Origin: Saccharum officinarum
Lineage: Eukaryota; Streptophyta; Magnoliopsida; Poales; Poaceae
Reading direction: 5' to 3'
DNA length: 64,000 bases
Assembly: GCA_020631735.1 (NCBI GenBank)
Contig: CM036160.1
Location: forward strand, 116,604,680 to 116,668,679
The translations under genes were made by a program, and so were the position numbers. Below the pieces are notes generated by a model, which worked only from the letters and a program-made list of their open reading frames with translations, was not told the DNA's origin and searched no databases. Of this stretch, positions 13,801 to 24,500 are shown one piece after another. The stretch's first letter is position 1; each line of letters begins with the position of its first letter.

Positions 13801-15143
13801 CCGCCTCGGCGATCTGGCGGGCCAGAGCATCGATCGCATCGCGCTCCCGCTCCCACACGAGTGCAGCGGCGCGCACACGGGCCTGCCCCTCCGCGGCGGC
13901 GGCGGCCCGGGCAGCGGCGAGAGCGGCGGCGAGTGCGGAGTCGGGGCGGTGTCCGGTGAGGGGCAGCGAAGAAGGAGCGGGGAAAAGGAAGGCCGCGCCT
14001 TGAGAGGTGACCCCCGCGCCCCCATGCTGTGAACCGGTCGCCGCGGCGAGAGCAGCAGCCAGAGCGGCTGTATCGCCGGCGCCCAAAGGAAGAAGAGGAG
14101 CCACCGTGGTGACTGGAGTGGTGGCCGGAGCGGTGATGGCGGCAGTGACCACCGGTGGAGGTGCCCCAGAGGCGGCCACCACCGTTTCCCCCCCCCCCCC
14201 GCGCTGTCCGGTCCCAGAGCCGGATCGGCCACCCCGGGAGGGCGCTGGCCCGCAGCCGCCAGGGCCCCTGCGAGCGGCGCGGTTAGGTGAGGGGAGGGCA
14301 CGGAGGGGCGGGGGGGAGCGGAGCCGCTGTCCCCAGCGGCGGCAGCGCCCGCCCCAGGCAGAGCGGCGGCGCCCGCCCCAGGCAGACTGGCGGCGGCTCC
14401 AGGAGATGGGGAGCGGAGGAGATCGGCCCAGGAAGGGGAAGAGAGGGGAGGGAACAGAGTGAAGTAGGAAGGGGAGGGGGGAGGGCGGCCGGCCATGGCC
14501 ACCGGCGGCAGAGGAGGCCGGCGGCAGAGGAGGATGTGGCCGGCAGCTCAGGAAGAAGAGGAAAGACTGGATACCATGTTTTGGAATTGTGTTTCTATTG
14601 ATTAGGGCTAACCCTAGAAGGGTAGCTATATAGGTTCCATACATGGGCCACATGGGCCTTAGCTTCATGGGCCTAAACACATACTCCAACAAAAATAGCT
14701 GAACAGAACTTTTTAGGATTATGATACATGCCATGTAGAGTTATACAGGTACTACAGTCACCAGATCATTTTTTACAAACTTGACAATCTGAATGTTTCT
14801 GACATTTTGCAATGGTCATCAGGTTTTTGGGATGATGACGAAGCCATTGATCCGGCTGCTGCTCCCTGCCTCGAGCAACACGGTCCCCTCCGAGCCGTCC
14901 TCACCCAAGTTCCTGCACTCCCCTCTCCTGACGAGCATGCAGGGCTCCGACCTCGAGACGGCATCGGCGCAGATTGTCAGGCCGTCCAGCCTCCGGATGC
15001 TCCTCAGCAAGCCGACCCACACGGTGCACTACTACTGGCGCAAGTTCGATGACGCGCTGATGCGGCCCATGTTTGGCGGCCGCGGGTTCGTGCCCTTCTC
15101 CCCCGGATCGCCCACTGAGCAGAGCGTCCATGACGGACGGTGA
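4881..15143 (+). CDS. NHX1: vacuolar Na+(K+)/H+ antiporter, NHX1 type, 14 coding exons
   Basis: Tonoplast exchanger that moves Na+ or K+ into the vacuole against H+; class I plant NHX of the CPA1 family. Exons: 4881-5057, 5152-5270, 6638-6735, 6912-6971, 7068-7114, 7262-7456, 7547-7593, 7705-7771, 7852-7952, 8047-8148, 8249-8387, 8482-8544, 8642-8725 and 14823-15143. All join in frame at GT-AG sites to give 539 aa, the usual family length. The amiloride-site motif FFIYLLPPI is at residues 86-94, the TD motif has Asp161, and the catalytic pair is Asn188-Asp189 (GEGVVND). The C-terminal regulatory tail starts near residue 440. The start ATG is in good context (GGCGGCATGGGG). The protein follows rice NHX1 nearly residue for residue as I know that family. 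The gene is intact although a hAT element sits in intron 2 and a Copia element in the 6.1-kb intron 13. The 3' UTR probably ends near 15400. Confidence 0.96.
5571..6104. mobile_element. non-autonomous hAT element in NHX intron 2
   Basis: The element begins CAGGGCCGAGCC and ends GGCTCGGCCCTG, a perfect 12-bp terminal inverted repeat, and is flanked by a perfect 8-bp duplication CCTTTCGG (5563-5570 and 6105-6112). An 8-bp duplication and a CAGGG start identify the hAT superfamily. The 534-bp body has no transposase frame, so it would need a partner to move. It lies wholly inside the 1367-base intron 2. Confidence 0.92.
9072..9185 (-). repeat. 3' LTR of Copia copy 1
   Basis: Read on the minus strand it begins TGTTGGAG and ends in CA. 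It matches the other LTR over its full length with three substitutions and one missing T. A purine run (GCGGGGGG on the minus strand, about 9186-9193) borders it inside the element and is the polypurine tract. Confidence 0.95.
9266..11248 (-). CDS. Copia copy 1 reverse transcriptase-RNase H half of pol
   Basis: Uninterrupted 660-codon frame covering the C-terminal half of a Copia polyprotein. About 160 residues of low-complexity, proline-rich linker come first. The RT domain runs from about 165 to 410, with the YVDD active site at 348-351, and RNase H follows to the end, with DADWAG at about 511 and AEAEY at about 551 supplying acidic residues. The frame ends at TGA just inside the 3' LTR. 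It is not in frame with the integrase part upstream: the shift falls at a G6 run (minus strand; C6 at 11096-11101). The first codon is therefore not a real start; the protein would be made only as part of a longer polyprotein. Confidence 0.88.
   Translation of the reverse strand: MVSCRYRFAARRASPLSRIPRGSGPVVLGRGPVLPSWCRPGAFVPRFCPGGSCRSPTPDPVLAPAPAPPSRFAARVRVYQRRPRPPPLAVPSPPGTPTPPPQSPPARGAPPVDHPPLLHRHLRHVHSMVTRHAAGTLPPRALEASTGDAVVSPVPSSVRDALLDPHWRRAMEEEYAVLLANQTWELVPRPPGSNVVTGKWIWTHKRQTDGSLERYKARWVLRGFTQRPGVDYDETFSPVVKPAIVRTVLSLALDRSWPVHQLDVKNAFLHGLLTETVYCSQPVGFVDSTSPDMVCRLNRSLYGLKQAPRTWNHRFAAFLLTLGFMEAKSDTSLFVYHHGADTAYLLLYVDDIVLTASSEPLLRRIITALQQEFAMKDLGELHHFLGVTVEHRPAGLLLHQRQYTRDILERAGMTDCNPCSTPVDTQGKLSEVAGPPVADPTAYRSLAGAFQYLTFTRPDITYAVQQVCLHMHDPREPHLTALKRLLRYLRGTLDYGLLHRASSTDLVVYTDADWAGCPDTRRSTSGYAVFLGGNLVSWSSKRQPVVSRSSAEAEYRAVANGVAEVAWLRQLLAELHTPPSRSTLIYCDNVSAVYLSTNPIQHQRTKHVEIDLHFVRDRVAMGEVRVLHVPTTSQFADIFTKGLPSSTFAEFRSSLNITDS
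11030..12948 (-). pseudogene. Copia copy 1 protease-integrase part, broken
   Basis: Minus-strand reading gives an aspartic protease motif (WIADSGATYHTT), the GAG-pre-integrase segment with WHRRLGHPG, the zinc-binding H and C residues, integrase core motifs (CDNGREF; the Glu in NGKAERM) and the C-terminal FLGYSPDHKGYRCFD segment. Three stop codons interrupt it, at 11989-11991 (TAG), 11854-11856 (TGA) and 11629-11631 (TAG). Each sits where Copia integrases usually carry Trp, though the sibling copy lacks this region and cannot confirm it. The integrase of this copy cannot be functional. Confidence 0.88.
12949..14502 (-). pseudogene. Copia copy 1 gag, frameshifted
   Basis: Starts at the ATG of MAMAGRPPPSPS about 75 bases after the 5' LTR and runs through an Ala/Pro-rich N-terminus, a coiled segment rich in Glu and Ala (ERERDAIDALARQIAEAEHL), and the conserved Copia gag core (YARWRDLVLLTLRHYALDDH; later DRYAHLRTWI). 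Frame changes occur near the poly-C run at about 14190-14203, near 13680, and in the Gly-rich region near 13000. Stop codons lie at 13479-13481 and 13329-13331. No clear CCHC zinc knuckle is visible; a Gly/Arg-rich stretch takes that place. Confidence 0.82.
14565..14576 (-). other. primer-binding site of Copia copy 1
   Basis: Directly after the 5' LTR the minus strand reads TGGTATCCAGTC. TGGTATC is complementary to the 3' end of initiator Met-tRNA, the usual primer of plant Copia elements. It fixes the inner edge of the 5' LTR. Confidence 0.85.
14577..14691 (-). repeat. 5' LTR of Copia copy 1
   Basis: 115 bp, TG...CA ends, followed by the AAAAT duplication at 14692-14696. It differs from the 3' LTR by one extra T and three C/T or G/A changes. 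It is very short for a Copia LTR. Confidence 0.95.
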
Positions 15144-15831
15144 ACACTGCCAAAGGAAACAAAGCGTTTGACACCAAGAGACGAACTAGACGTGGTTTTG
15201 GTGAGTGGAGTTTTGGCTGCTAATGGTCAGATGATGATGTTTTTGTTTGTTGACAACTTCTGATGATGCGTTAGCAATGGCGAGGAGAGGTCAATTGGTT
15301 ATGAAGAAGAGCAACCCTGGTAACTGGGGGTATTGAGTTTGTGTATGACAAGGCTGTAAAATTTTGTAGATAAAAACACCCATTTGTATTGTATCTTCTT
15401 ATTGTATATGTAAGCTACTAAGCTAGCAGGCCTGTACAACTGCTCGTTTTGTTTGGATGGCCAAAAATTCTGGCAAACACCGGCCCATCCACTTGTGTGT
15501 GCGTTGCCGTGGTGTCGACCTGGTCTCGGGAGGCTAGGAGGTGCCTCCTTGTAATTTTATTTTTCTTTTTCTCTGGTTTTGAAATGGGCTTGGTGTAAAA
15601 TGAGTGTTTTTGAAATGGAAGCGGCCTATGGCCCTTTACGGTTCTGAGTTCTACAATTCTTGCAAGTGTTTTTTTTTTCATTCAAAAGGCGGTAAAGAGT
15701 TTTGCCACGAGTTTTACTGGACGATAGAAAATAAAAAGAAAAGAGTTTGTCACAAGTTTTATTAGATGATATAGAAAATAAAACGGAAAGCGTACAGACT
15801 GCAACACCAGCCTGACCAAAACCCCTGCATA
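15144..15831. other. NHX 3' UTR and convergent intergenic start
   Basis: The NHX 3' UTR probably runs to about 15400, where the T- and A-rich tail lies; no canonical AATAAA is evident. Beyond that the sequence is AT-rich, with two similar poor copies of a segment containing GAAAATAAAA(A/C)GGAAAG around 15720-15790. No gene is visible. Confidence 0.5.
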
Positions 15832-16266
15832 GAGCATCTCCAAGGGTACCCAATAACCCTTTCCAATCCATGATTTTTGGGAAGAATAAAAAAATTCATC
15901 TCCAACGACCCTCGGACTCACCTCTCAATCTTTTAGCACTTTAGAAAAAACTCTCCCTTACGCGTAAAGATGCGCGTACTCCAGGTCGCGCGTATCTTCT
16001 TCCAAACGCCCGTATCATTCTGCCAATCTAAAGGTGGAAGGGCGGGAAAGAATTAAGAGTAGAAAAAGGGTTCTTGATGTAAATAGAAAGAATATATAAA
16101 AGTGGTTATGATAATTTAGATATAGTATAGGATTCCTGATGTAAAATTGTCTTCTATATTTTAGAGTCAATTATTGGAAACTATTGGAGATGGTCTTATT
16201 TATTCCTTCCAATGCTTTTTGGCGAGTTGGTTGGAAAGAAATTTTTGGAAACTCTCGGAGATGCTC
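15832..16266. mobile_element. MITE with GAGCATCTCC termini (435 bp)
   Basis: Begins GAGCATCTCCAA and ends GGAGATGCTC, a 10-bp terminal inverted repeat, with TA on both sides. A sub-terminal block resembling CCAATC.TT....GGAA also recurs in inverted form. No coding capacity. Short elements of this terminus type are common near grass genes; the superfamily is not assigned. Confidence 0.72.
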
Positions 16267-16329
16267 TAATTTCTAGCGTGTAGTGAGGCAGTGGCATGCC
16301 TAAAAAAGGTTTTGTTTAATAATATGTAA

Positions 16330-16903
16330 GAGCATCTCCAACAAATCCCCAATATAACCCCTCATCCCTATAAAACAGAATTATTGGGGGAGATAGATCA
16401 ATTTTCATGCTCCAACAGTGCCCCAATACCTCCCCTAATTTTTGGTGGCCACCAAAAAAACACCCATCTCCCCTCAAATAAAGGGGCACTTGCAACCTCC
16501 CACAATCCTCTGTTCTTTTGGCGCAAACATACACATTGGTGATTCTGCACTTGAAAACAATGCCATGCCATCTTTCTTTATATCTTGTTTATGATATATC
16601 CTTGTGTGAGTATGTTTAATTTTATTTTCTTATTGTTGAACAAATTGTTATTGCATTTTCGATCTTTGGTCTTAAGTATGCGACAAACAAGACATCAACA
16701 ACTTATTTTGACATGAAAAATATCCATGGGTCAATTTGCTCCAACATGGTCCAGAATTTACAATATGGGCCAAAATCACATATTAGGGATGAGATATTGG
16801 GGAACTGCAAAAGCATCTCCCCCAATAACCCAAAAAGTAAATATTGGGCTACTCCAATACTAAGTTATTGGGGGAGTTTTATTGGGGGACTAGTGGAGAT
16901 GCT
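16330..16903. mobile_element. MITE with GAGCATCTCC termini (574 bp)
   Basis: Starts GAGCATCTCCAACAAATCCCC and ends GGGGGACTAGTGGAGATGCT. Termini and AATATTGGG/CCCAATA-like sub-termini are inverted copies of each other. It is related to the preceding element by its ends but not by its interior. No open frame of note. Confidence 0.7.
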
Positions 16904-17044
16904 AACTTTCTTCGTTTAAGATATTATGTACAGATATTGTTAGTCAAAGCTAAAAATAAAAGTTTCGAAACGCTAAATGTTAGCACATGAGAAACTAGTA
17001 GAAACACTAAAGTGAAAAAAGAGCACAGATATAACGGTAATGTT

Positions 17045-17960
17045 GCTTATAGGTCGTCCGTCCGTTCGGATGGACCCCGTATAAGTCGCTCGCTCGCTTT
17101 GCGCGTCGCCTGCTCACTCAGCGCGTTGCGCGCCTCTACTCCGAGACGGACCTCGCCCTCAGCCGCGCCGCCCCGCACGCGCCTCTGCCGCCCGCTTGCG
17201 CCGCGTGCCCTCGCTCAGACTCGCGCCTCCCGTCGCGGCCGTGCTCCATTCGCCTGCCCCTGCCCCTGCTGAGGTCCGTGCCATCGCCGAGCTCCACACC
17301 GGAGACCTCCGTGCCACTCCGCGACATCGAGCTCCACACCGGCGTCAAGCTCTACGTCGACGAGCCTCCATTTGTCAAGCAGCAAGCAGATGCTACGCTA
17401 AAAGCGCATGTTGCAATAGTATGTTTCATGTGTTTTAGATCTTTCATAGGTATGTTGCAAAAGTAGATCGAAATGTTGCACATGCTGTACGAGCTATATA
17501 GTATGTTTCAATTGTATGTTCCAAATGTTTTATCTGTCCAAACGAATGTTACAAGTGTTTTATCTGGATGTTGTAAAAATAGATCTGGATGTTGCATATA
17601 CATACATGTTGCAAGCATATGTAGTGTTTTCATATGTTTCATACATATATTTGCGAATGTTTCATCTAGATGATGCATATCTTTGCAATGGTTTTCAAAT
17701 GTTTTTCAAGCATTTTCGCAAGTGTTTTAGACGCTCGTTTCAAACGTTTCATTTGTCTTCTTTTGTACGTTACAACTATTGCATCTGAATCTTTTTAAAA
17801 GTGGATCAGGTGTTGAGCATGGGATGAGTATGGGAAGCAGACGACGATTGGGGCTGCGCGAACCCACTGCTGGTGCGCTCCCTCGTAAGCCCGACGCACT
17901 ATGCGCTCGTTTGATTCCTCTGCCCGGCAGCGTCCGGGCGCTAGCAAATCCACAAATATA
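17045..17960. mobile_element. GC-ended repeat with degenerate TGTTGCAA/GTTTCAT array (MULE-like?)
   Basis: Two GC-rich flanks (about 17045-17380 and 17830-17950) enclose an AT-rich stretch (about 17400-17770). In that stretch, short phrases such as ATGTTGCAA, TGTTTTATCTG and ATGTTTCAT recur about every 20-40 bases in varied order. I know this composition from dispersed grass repeats often annotated as Mutator-like. The ends show only weak mutual inverted similarity and no clean 9-bp duplication, so the class is tentative. No host gene fragment is recognised in the GC-rich part. Confidence 0.4.
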
Positions 17961-18303
17961 AGTGAAACCAGACAAGGAAACAAGAACGAAGAACCCTAAC
18001 CACAGTCCGCCAACACAAATCCATGTGACCATGTCGCCCTGAAACCTAGTGCCGAGCACAAAATTTCTTCAACTAGTACTTCTGCAAGTTACAGTCGTCG
18101 ACTCTTGATGCGTAACTTTCTCCATTTTCATGCCGTCGTGCTTTTAGATTGAACCATGCCCAACCAATTTCCCAATTTTACAAAGACTGAAAAGTTGATG
18201 ACTGGCAGCTCGTCCGTGCACCACACAGAAGGATACTGAATTTGATGATGTTATTAATTGCATCCAGATAGATAACACATTTACAATAATCAAGAATGGA
18301 AAT

Positions 18304-18507
18304 TTTATTCAGAACACTACACATTTACAATCAATGATAACTGGTAAGACATACAAAAGAATATATCATCCCACACTAGAAATACAAATGAACAAAATAA
18401 CTAAAGTAGCAAAAACCAGCTAAAGCTACACAAGACCGCCATTTGGTAGCCAAAGCCCACATAAGGCATGACCAATCAAAAATAGCACCATTGTGTCCGA
18501 CTTTGAT
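18304..18507 (-). other. SEC8 3' UTR with poly(A) signal
   Basis: On the minus strand, a canonical AATAAA lies at 18309-18304, about 200 bases after the SEC8 stop codon. The stretch between is AT-rich without frames, consistent with a short 3' UTR. Confidence 0.55.
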
Positions 18508-21500
18508 CTAGTGACCCAAAATCTGTGAGATGCGTCGTTCAGCATCCACAGGTATCTCTCTACCCGGCACATTGACCTTTAGAACACTCAGGTATCTGCA
18601 GAATGAACATTTTCAACCCAAATGAATACAGTTCAACTATAAACAATGATGTGGTTAAGTGAAAAATATTTGGCAGGCTTACTCTTTAGCAGAAAACAAA
18701 TATTCATGTTCTGCGATGAATCCAAGCAAAGACTGCAAACATAGCAGTAGTGTAAAAAACATTGAAAGACTAGGATTATGTTACCATAATCTAAGTGGCA
18801 TGTACCTCAAAAGGCAAATTTAATAACTCGTAGAACGTTCGAACGCGATCCAATCTCTGTTGGACTGCTTCACTATCTATTGAAGGTATGGCTGCAAGAG
18901 CCTGCAGAGATTTCATTTGCATGAGTGACTAGATATATAGGTCTGCATTTTACTGTCATAAAGCTGTGACGAACAGCAGATGCAGACAGCTATAGCATAA
19001 TACAGAAGATATAATGTTTATATAATGCTGTCATATAAAAAACCTCACCTGTTCCAGAGCTATCGAATTCCTGCATATTTGCTGGACTCCTAACAAGTTG
19101 ATTGACTTCATTTGAGCAAGTGCCTGGATGAACATACAAATAAGAAATGTAAGTAGGGTATCTCAATTTACAGTGTAGGCTTAGAACGAAGAACACGACT
19201 GCAGCTAAAACAAAAACAAACCTTTATTGATGCATTAGCAGCAACACTGGAAATCCCACCAAATACGTAATTCCTTTTTGATTCCGTGATATAAGGGGCC
19301 ATTTCTTCATCCCGTCGTGCAATCTGTTTACATTGGAAGAACAAGCTTACCATGAACTCAATACGTTTGCAGCTAAAATAGAAACAAACCTTTATTGGTC
19401 GCATACCTGAGTTGTAAGGGAGATAATAAAGTCATCGGGATCTTCAGCATCTTGATCTTCGACGTATTCTCTTTTGGTCATTTCCTGTACGGATTGTGTT
19501 GATTGAATTTTTTTGGCACATAATACATCTAACAGAGTGATGCCAAAAGGAACTACAGTGCTACTACCTGCATGTGATATATCGCCTCTAGTTGCATTTC
19601 CAATCTCAATACTCTGACACAATCAATAGCTAGCCTTCTGTACTCATTAGCCAGAGATGCGAGACCTTTTGGAATTGCACTAGATGAGCGGGCATGTCGA
19701 CCATAGCTATGATTTATGCTCTCTGAAGTGGTTGGTGGACTTATGAATGATTCCCCAAGCCTGAAATTCCTCAATAACCAAAAGTATTACAAATCCATGC
19801 AACAAAAAATATGATTTTAGTAGTACAAAATGGATAGCCACTGGCAATAATTGTTTTCGCTTAAGTAAAATTTGATTTTAGTAGTTTTTCTGCACGAGAT
19901 CTGTAGCGTGCACTTTTCTCCAGTTGGCCCGTGCAGCATTTGTGCCTTTCAGCTAGGTATATACTCAACCAAATTATTCCGCAACCAGAGTTTATCAACT
20001 AAAATGGGTGTCAGTGTTAATGTAAATAAATCAGTATTCAGTGTTATTAAAGTGAGGCAAGGCGTGGAAATCCACCTACCAAGACCTCACAAAATCTGAC
20101 ATTATTTTACTGAAGAATTTTGGAAGGGACAAGGGAGGTACACTAAGCTAGAAGAGGATGTAAGAAAGGATATTTGGCAATCATTCACATGACATCCCCA
20201 TTATGATTGCAGTTACATGACCCTGATTGTTTAGCCAGCTGGATACAACTTTAACCAACTGGTTAACAGAAAGAGCAGAATTATCACTAATTAACTACAA
20301 TAACCAGTGCAGAGTAAAAACCAACAGTTATTACAATTGTTCGATGCAAGTAGAATGGTATAGTTTGAACCCAGGCATTGAAGCGCACATTCTTAACCTC
20401 ATCAGGCTTCAGACCACCCTCCACCACAACACCAAGAAGAAAAACAGCAAAATAGCAGCAGGCAGGAGGGAAGAAAAGGAGAAACTACAAAGAAGAAACA
20501 ACAAATTTGGGAAAGCCTATGCAGTTTTGCTCTGTTGCCTCCCCATTCTCTCTACATCGCCAGCTCCCTAATCCTCACTCCCCTGCCCCTAACTGTACTG
20601 CCCTCTAAGATCTATAAGATCTATAGAATGAACCAAATAGACAACATTGCCTCTAACGGTTATTACAATAGGTGATGTTTTAAAAATACTGCAAATAATA
20701 GGATTACCTTTCAACTGAATCAGCCAAATATTCCAATGAGTCACTAAGAGAAGCCAACAATATCAGTTTCTGGTCGTCATGGATCAAGTTTTCCTGCATA
20801 GACAAGTACACGAACAGAAGTTACAAGCAGCAACACAGAGTATCTTACAAATTGACAACTAACATCAGATTGCCACTGTAAGGCATTAAACTGCATCCCA
20901 TTTTCCAGTCTGTACATTGACCTTAGTTTTCTATTTGGGTGTTTTATCGATTTCTTTAAAGTCCTAGTGATAAAAAAAAATGAAGATAGTACGCCACTTG
21001 AGCCAAACTAAAACAAAACAGGCTTATATTGATTCTATATTGGGCTGTAACACATATAAACCAGATCTTTACATTTACATTATTAAGTTTTGCAGACACA
21101 ATCAAGAAATTTTGACTAAAGAATCTTGAAGAATGCCAACATGGTTGATCGTTGATTCAAATGGAATATCATAAAAAATCAAAATAAAACAAACATAGGA
21201 GTAGAACTTATCAACAAAAATAAAATTATTCAACAAATTTGCAAATAATAAAAGGTACCTGTTTTATTGGGCACATATCTAATAAGAGATCACTTAGTTC
21301 AATCTCTACTTCAACTGCCTCTGCATCTGTTACATTGTTATCATGATCACTAGTAGAATTATGCAAAGAAATGTTTGCTGGTTCCAGGCGCATTAAACTC
21401 TCAACATCATTCCTTGAAAGGAGAATATAACTTTGCTTTTCAAGGACAGCCTGCAATTTTCACATACAATACAAGAATCAATAACTCTGCAAGAGATACA

Positions 21501-24500
21501 AGAAAACAGTGTACTAATGTATAGGGGTCATAACAATTGGAGTCCATCTGTGCCTCACAAGGTTATTAAGGCGCTAAGGCGAGACATGGCGAGCCACCCC
21601 CTTCCAGCGATGCCTAGGCGATCATAAGGCAAGGCAAGGCAACGCCATATAATTATAAGAAACTTCAAAGCAGCGGCACAGAAGAAGGAAAAAAAAAGAA
21701 AAAGAAAAGAAGAAAAGAAGAAAGACAAGACACTAAGAAAGGCCAGCCCACCAGACAGCCCATATATCCTTCCTGGCGTATTATGTGACCTATCCGTTCC
21801 CTCAGCCCTCCCCATCGACAAGCATTCTAGGTCTCCGCCGCCACTACCCCTCTATGTGCGACTCTTCTATTCGTCCCTCCCTCTCCCGTTCTCCATTTGC
21901 GCTGCTGCCGCCCGCAACCATTCCCCCCTACCTCTTCCTCTCCCCTTCCTCACTGCTGGTGCCGCCCCCTTCCAGATCCCCTCCAGTAGCCTGTAGATCG
22001 CAGATCAAGAGTTGCTGACTGCTGCTGCCCCTCCTAGATGCCCGATGTTGCAGAAGTTTGCGATGGCCATAGCATCTGGAGCCGATGGGGATGGAGCAGA
22101 GACATGTGCTTGGCCTTCCCAGTCCTCCAGTTCTTCCTCTCTCGTCTGCCTCCCCTCCTCTCTCATTTTGCTGATTTTTGGTCATGGCGACAGGGACGCC
22201 CAGGATTTTTTAGCGCCTCAATGCCTAGGCGACGCCTTAATAACCTTGGTGCCTCAAACCACTTTCAGATTTTTTTTTCTCAAAATTGAAATAAAAAGAT
22301 AATGCGAGAAATAGTACCAGAAATATCAGAAGCAGAACTGGCAGAGTTGAAATATGCCAACTCAAGGCAGAGTCTGTTGGAGTATGTGTTTAGGCCCATG
22401 AGGCTAAGGCCCATGTGGCCCATGTATGGAACCTATATGGCTACCCTTCTAGGGTTAGCCCTAATCTATAGAATCACAATCCTTAACATGGTATCCAGCC
22501 TCTTTATCTGACTGCCAGCCGCCGCCGCTGCCGGCCTGCCGCCGCCGGCCATGGCTGGCCGTCCTCCCTCCCCTTCTCCTTCCTCTTACACCCAATTCCC
22601 TCCTCTCTCCTCCCCCTGGGACCCTCTGGTGCCGCGCCCGTACTCCTACAGTGCGGCTGCCGCCCGCCCCGCCGTCCATGGCGCTCGGCCTGGGGTGCAG
22701 CCGCCGACCGCCGCCCTCCCTCCCACCGGCGCTAGCGCCTTCCCAGCCGAGGCCCACCACCTCCACCAGCCCCTCCCCTCCAGCAGCGCCCCTCTTCCCC
22801 TCCAGCGCGGCCCCCTCCCTGCCGCCTCCCTCCCTGCCGCTGCTGGTGCCGCTCTCCACCCTGCTGCTGCTGGTGCCGCTCCCCTCCCTGCCGGCGCCTT
22901 CACTGCCAGCGCGGGGGGGGGACGCCATGGAGGGCGCGGATGGCGTCACTCACCGGATCACAAGGGGTACCGGTGCTTCGACCTCGCCTCCCGACGGGTA
23001 CTCATCTCTCGCCATGTGGTGTTCGATGAGTCCGTCTTTCCCTTCTCCAGCACCGCCACCCCTCCGATTCCTGACCCTCCCTCCTCTTTTCCCGCTGACA
23101 CGGTGGCCCAGCCACTTTTTCCGTGGTCTCCTGCAGATACCGCTTCGCCGCGCTCCGTGCCGGCCACCGGTCCCGGATCCTCGGTGGGCCCGGGCTCCCC
23201 GTCCACTGATGCGGCCCCGTCCTCTCCGGTTGGCGCAGACCCGGGGCCTTCGTCCCCCGTTCTGCCCCGGGGGGGCCGTGCCGGACACCGTCGCCGGATC
23301 CTGCCCCGGCACCTCCGTCGCGGTTCGCCGCGCCGGTACGGGTTTACCAGCGCCGGCCGCGACCGCCGCCTCTCGTGGTCCCCTCTCCACCGGGGACGCC
23401 GGCACCACCACCGCAGTCCCCGCCGACTCGTGGTGCACCGCCGGTCTACCACCCGCCGCTTCTTCACCGCCACCCGCGGCATGTTCACCCGATGGTGACA
23501 CGGCACGCGGCAGGCACACTGCCACCGCGTGCACTTGCGGCTTCGACCGGCGACGCGGTGGTCTCCCCGGTACCCTCTTCCGTCCGCGACGCCCTGCTGG
23601 ACCCTCACTGGCGCCGCGCGATGGAGGAGCAGTACGCCGCACTACTCGCCAACCAGACGTGGGAGTTGGTGCCCCGGCCTCCAGGCGCCAACTTTGTCAC
23701 CGGCAAGTGGATTTGGACCCACAAGCGTCGAGCCGATGGCACTCTCGAGCGCTACAAGGCTCGATGGGTCCTCCGGGGCTTCACTCAGCGCCCGGGCGTC
23801 GACTATGACGAGACCTTCAGCCCGGTGGTCAAGCCGGCCACTGTCCGTACCGTGCTCTCGCTGGCGCTTGCTCGGTCTTGGCCCGTCCACCAGCTGGACG
23901 TCAAGAACGCCTTCCTGCACGGCCTTCTCACCGAGACGGCGTACTGCAGTCAGCCGGCGGGGTTCGTTGATTCCACCCGTTCTGACATGGTCTGCCGGCT
24001 CAACAGGTCTCTCTATGGCCTCAAGCAGGCACCTCGGGCGTGGAACCACCGGTTTGCTGCTTTCTTGCTGACACTGGGGTTTGTGGAGGCCAAGTCTGAT
24101 ACATCACTGTTCGTCTACCACCATGGGGCTGACACTGCATACTTGCTGCTCTATGTTGATGACATTGTCCTCCAGCCTCCAGTGCGCCCCTTCTCCGCCG
24201 GATCATTGCAGCTCTCCAGCAGGAGTTCGCGATGAAGGATCTGGGTGAGCTCCACCACTTCCTCGTGGTCACAGTTGAGCACCGTCCTGCCGGGTTACTT
24301 CTTCACCAGCGGCAGTACACTCAGGATATCCTAGAGCGGGCTGGGATGACTGACTGCAACCCCTGCTCCACTCCGGTCGACACTCAGGGCAAGCTATGTG
24401 AGGTTGAGGGACCCCCGATGGCCGACCCCACTGCGTACAGGAGTCTCGCCGGGGCCCTTCAGTACCTCACCTTCACCCGGCCGGACATCACCTATGCGGT

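Larger units (their letters stand above)
9072..14691 (-). mobile_element. Ty1/copia retrotransposon copy 1, antisense in NHX intron 13
   Basis: Complete 5620-bp element read on the minus strand, flanked by the 5-bp duplication AAAAT (9067-9071 and 14692-14696). Its LTRs are only 114-115 bp. The order gag, protease, integrase, RT, RNase H is that of Copia. The two LTRs differ by three transitions and one 1-bp indel, which points to a moderately recent insertion. It is inactive: five nonsense codons and several frame breaks lie in gag and the protease-integrase part, while the RT-RNase H half is open. It shares family with the element at 22375-25289. Confidence 0.96.

Noticed and set aside
21785..22302. 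Serine/proline-rich frames in SEC8 intron 17
   Set aside because: They lie within the hAT element and show no transposase or host similarity.
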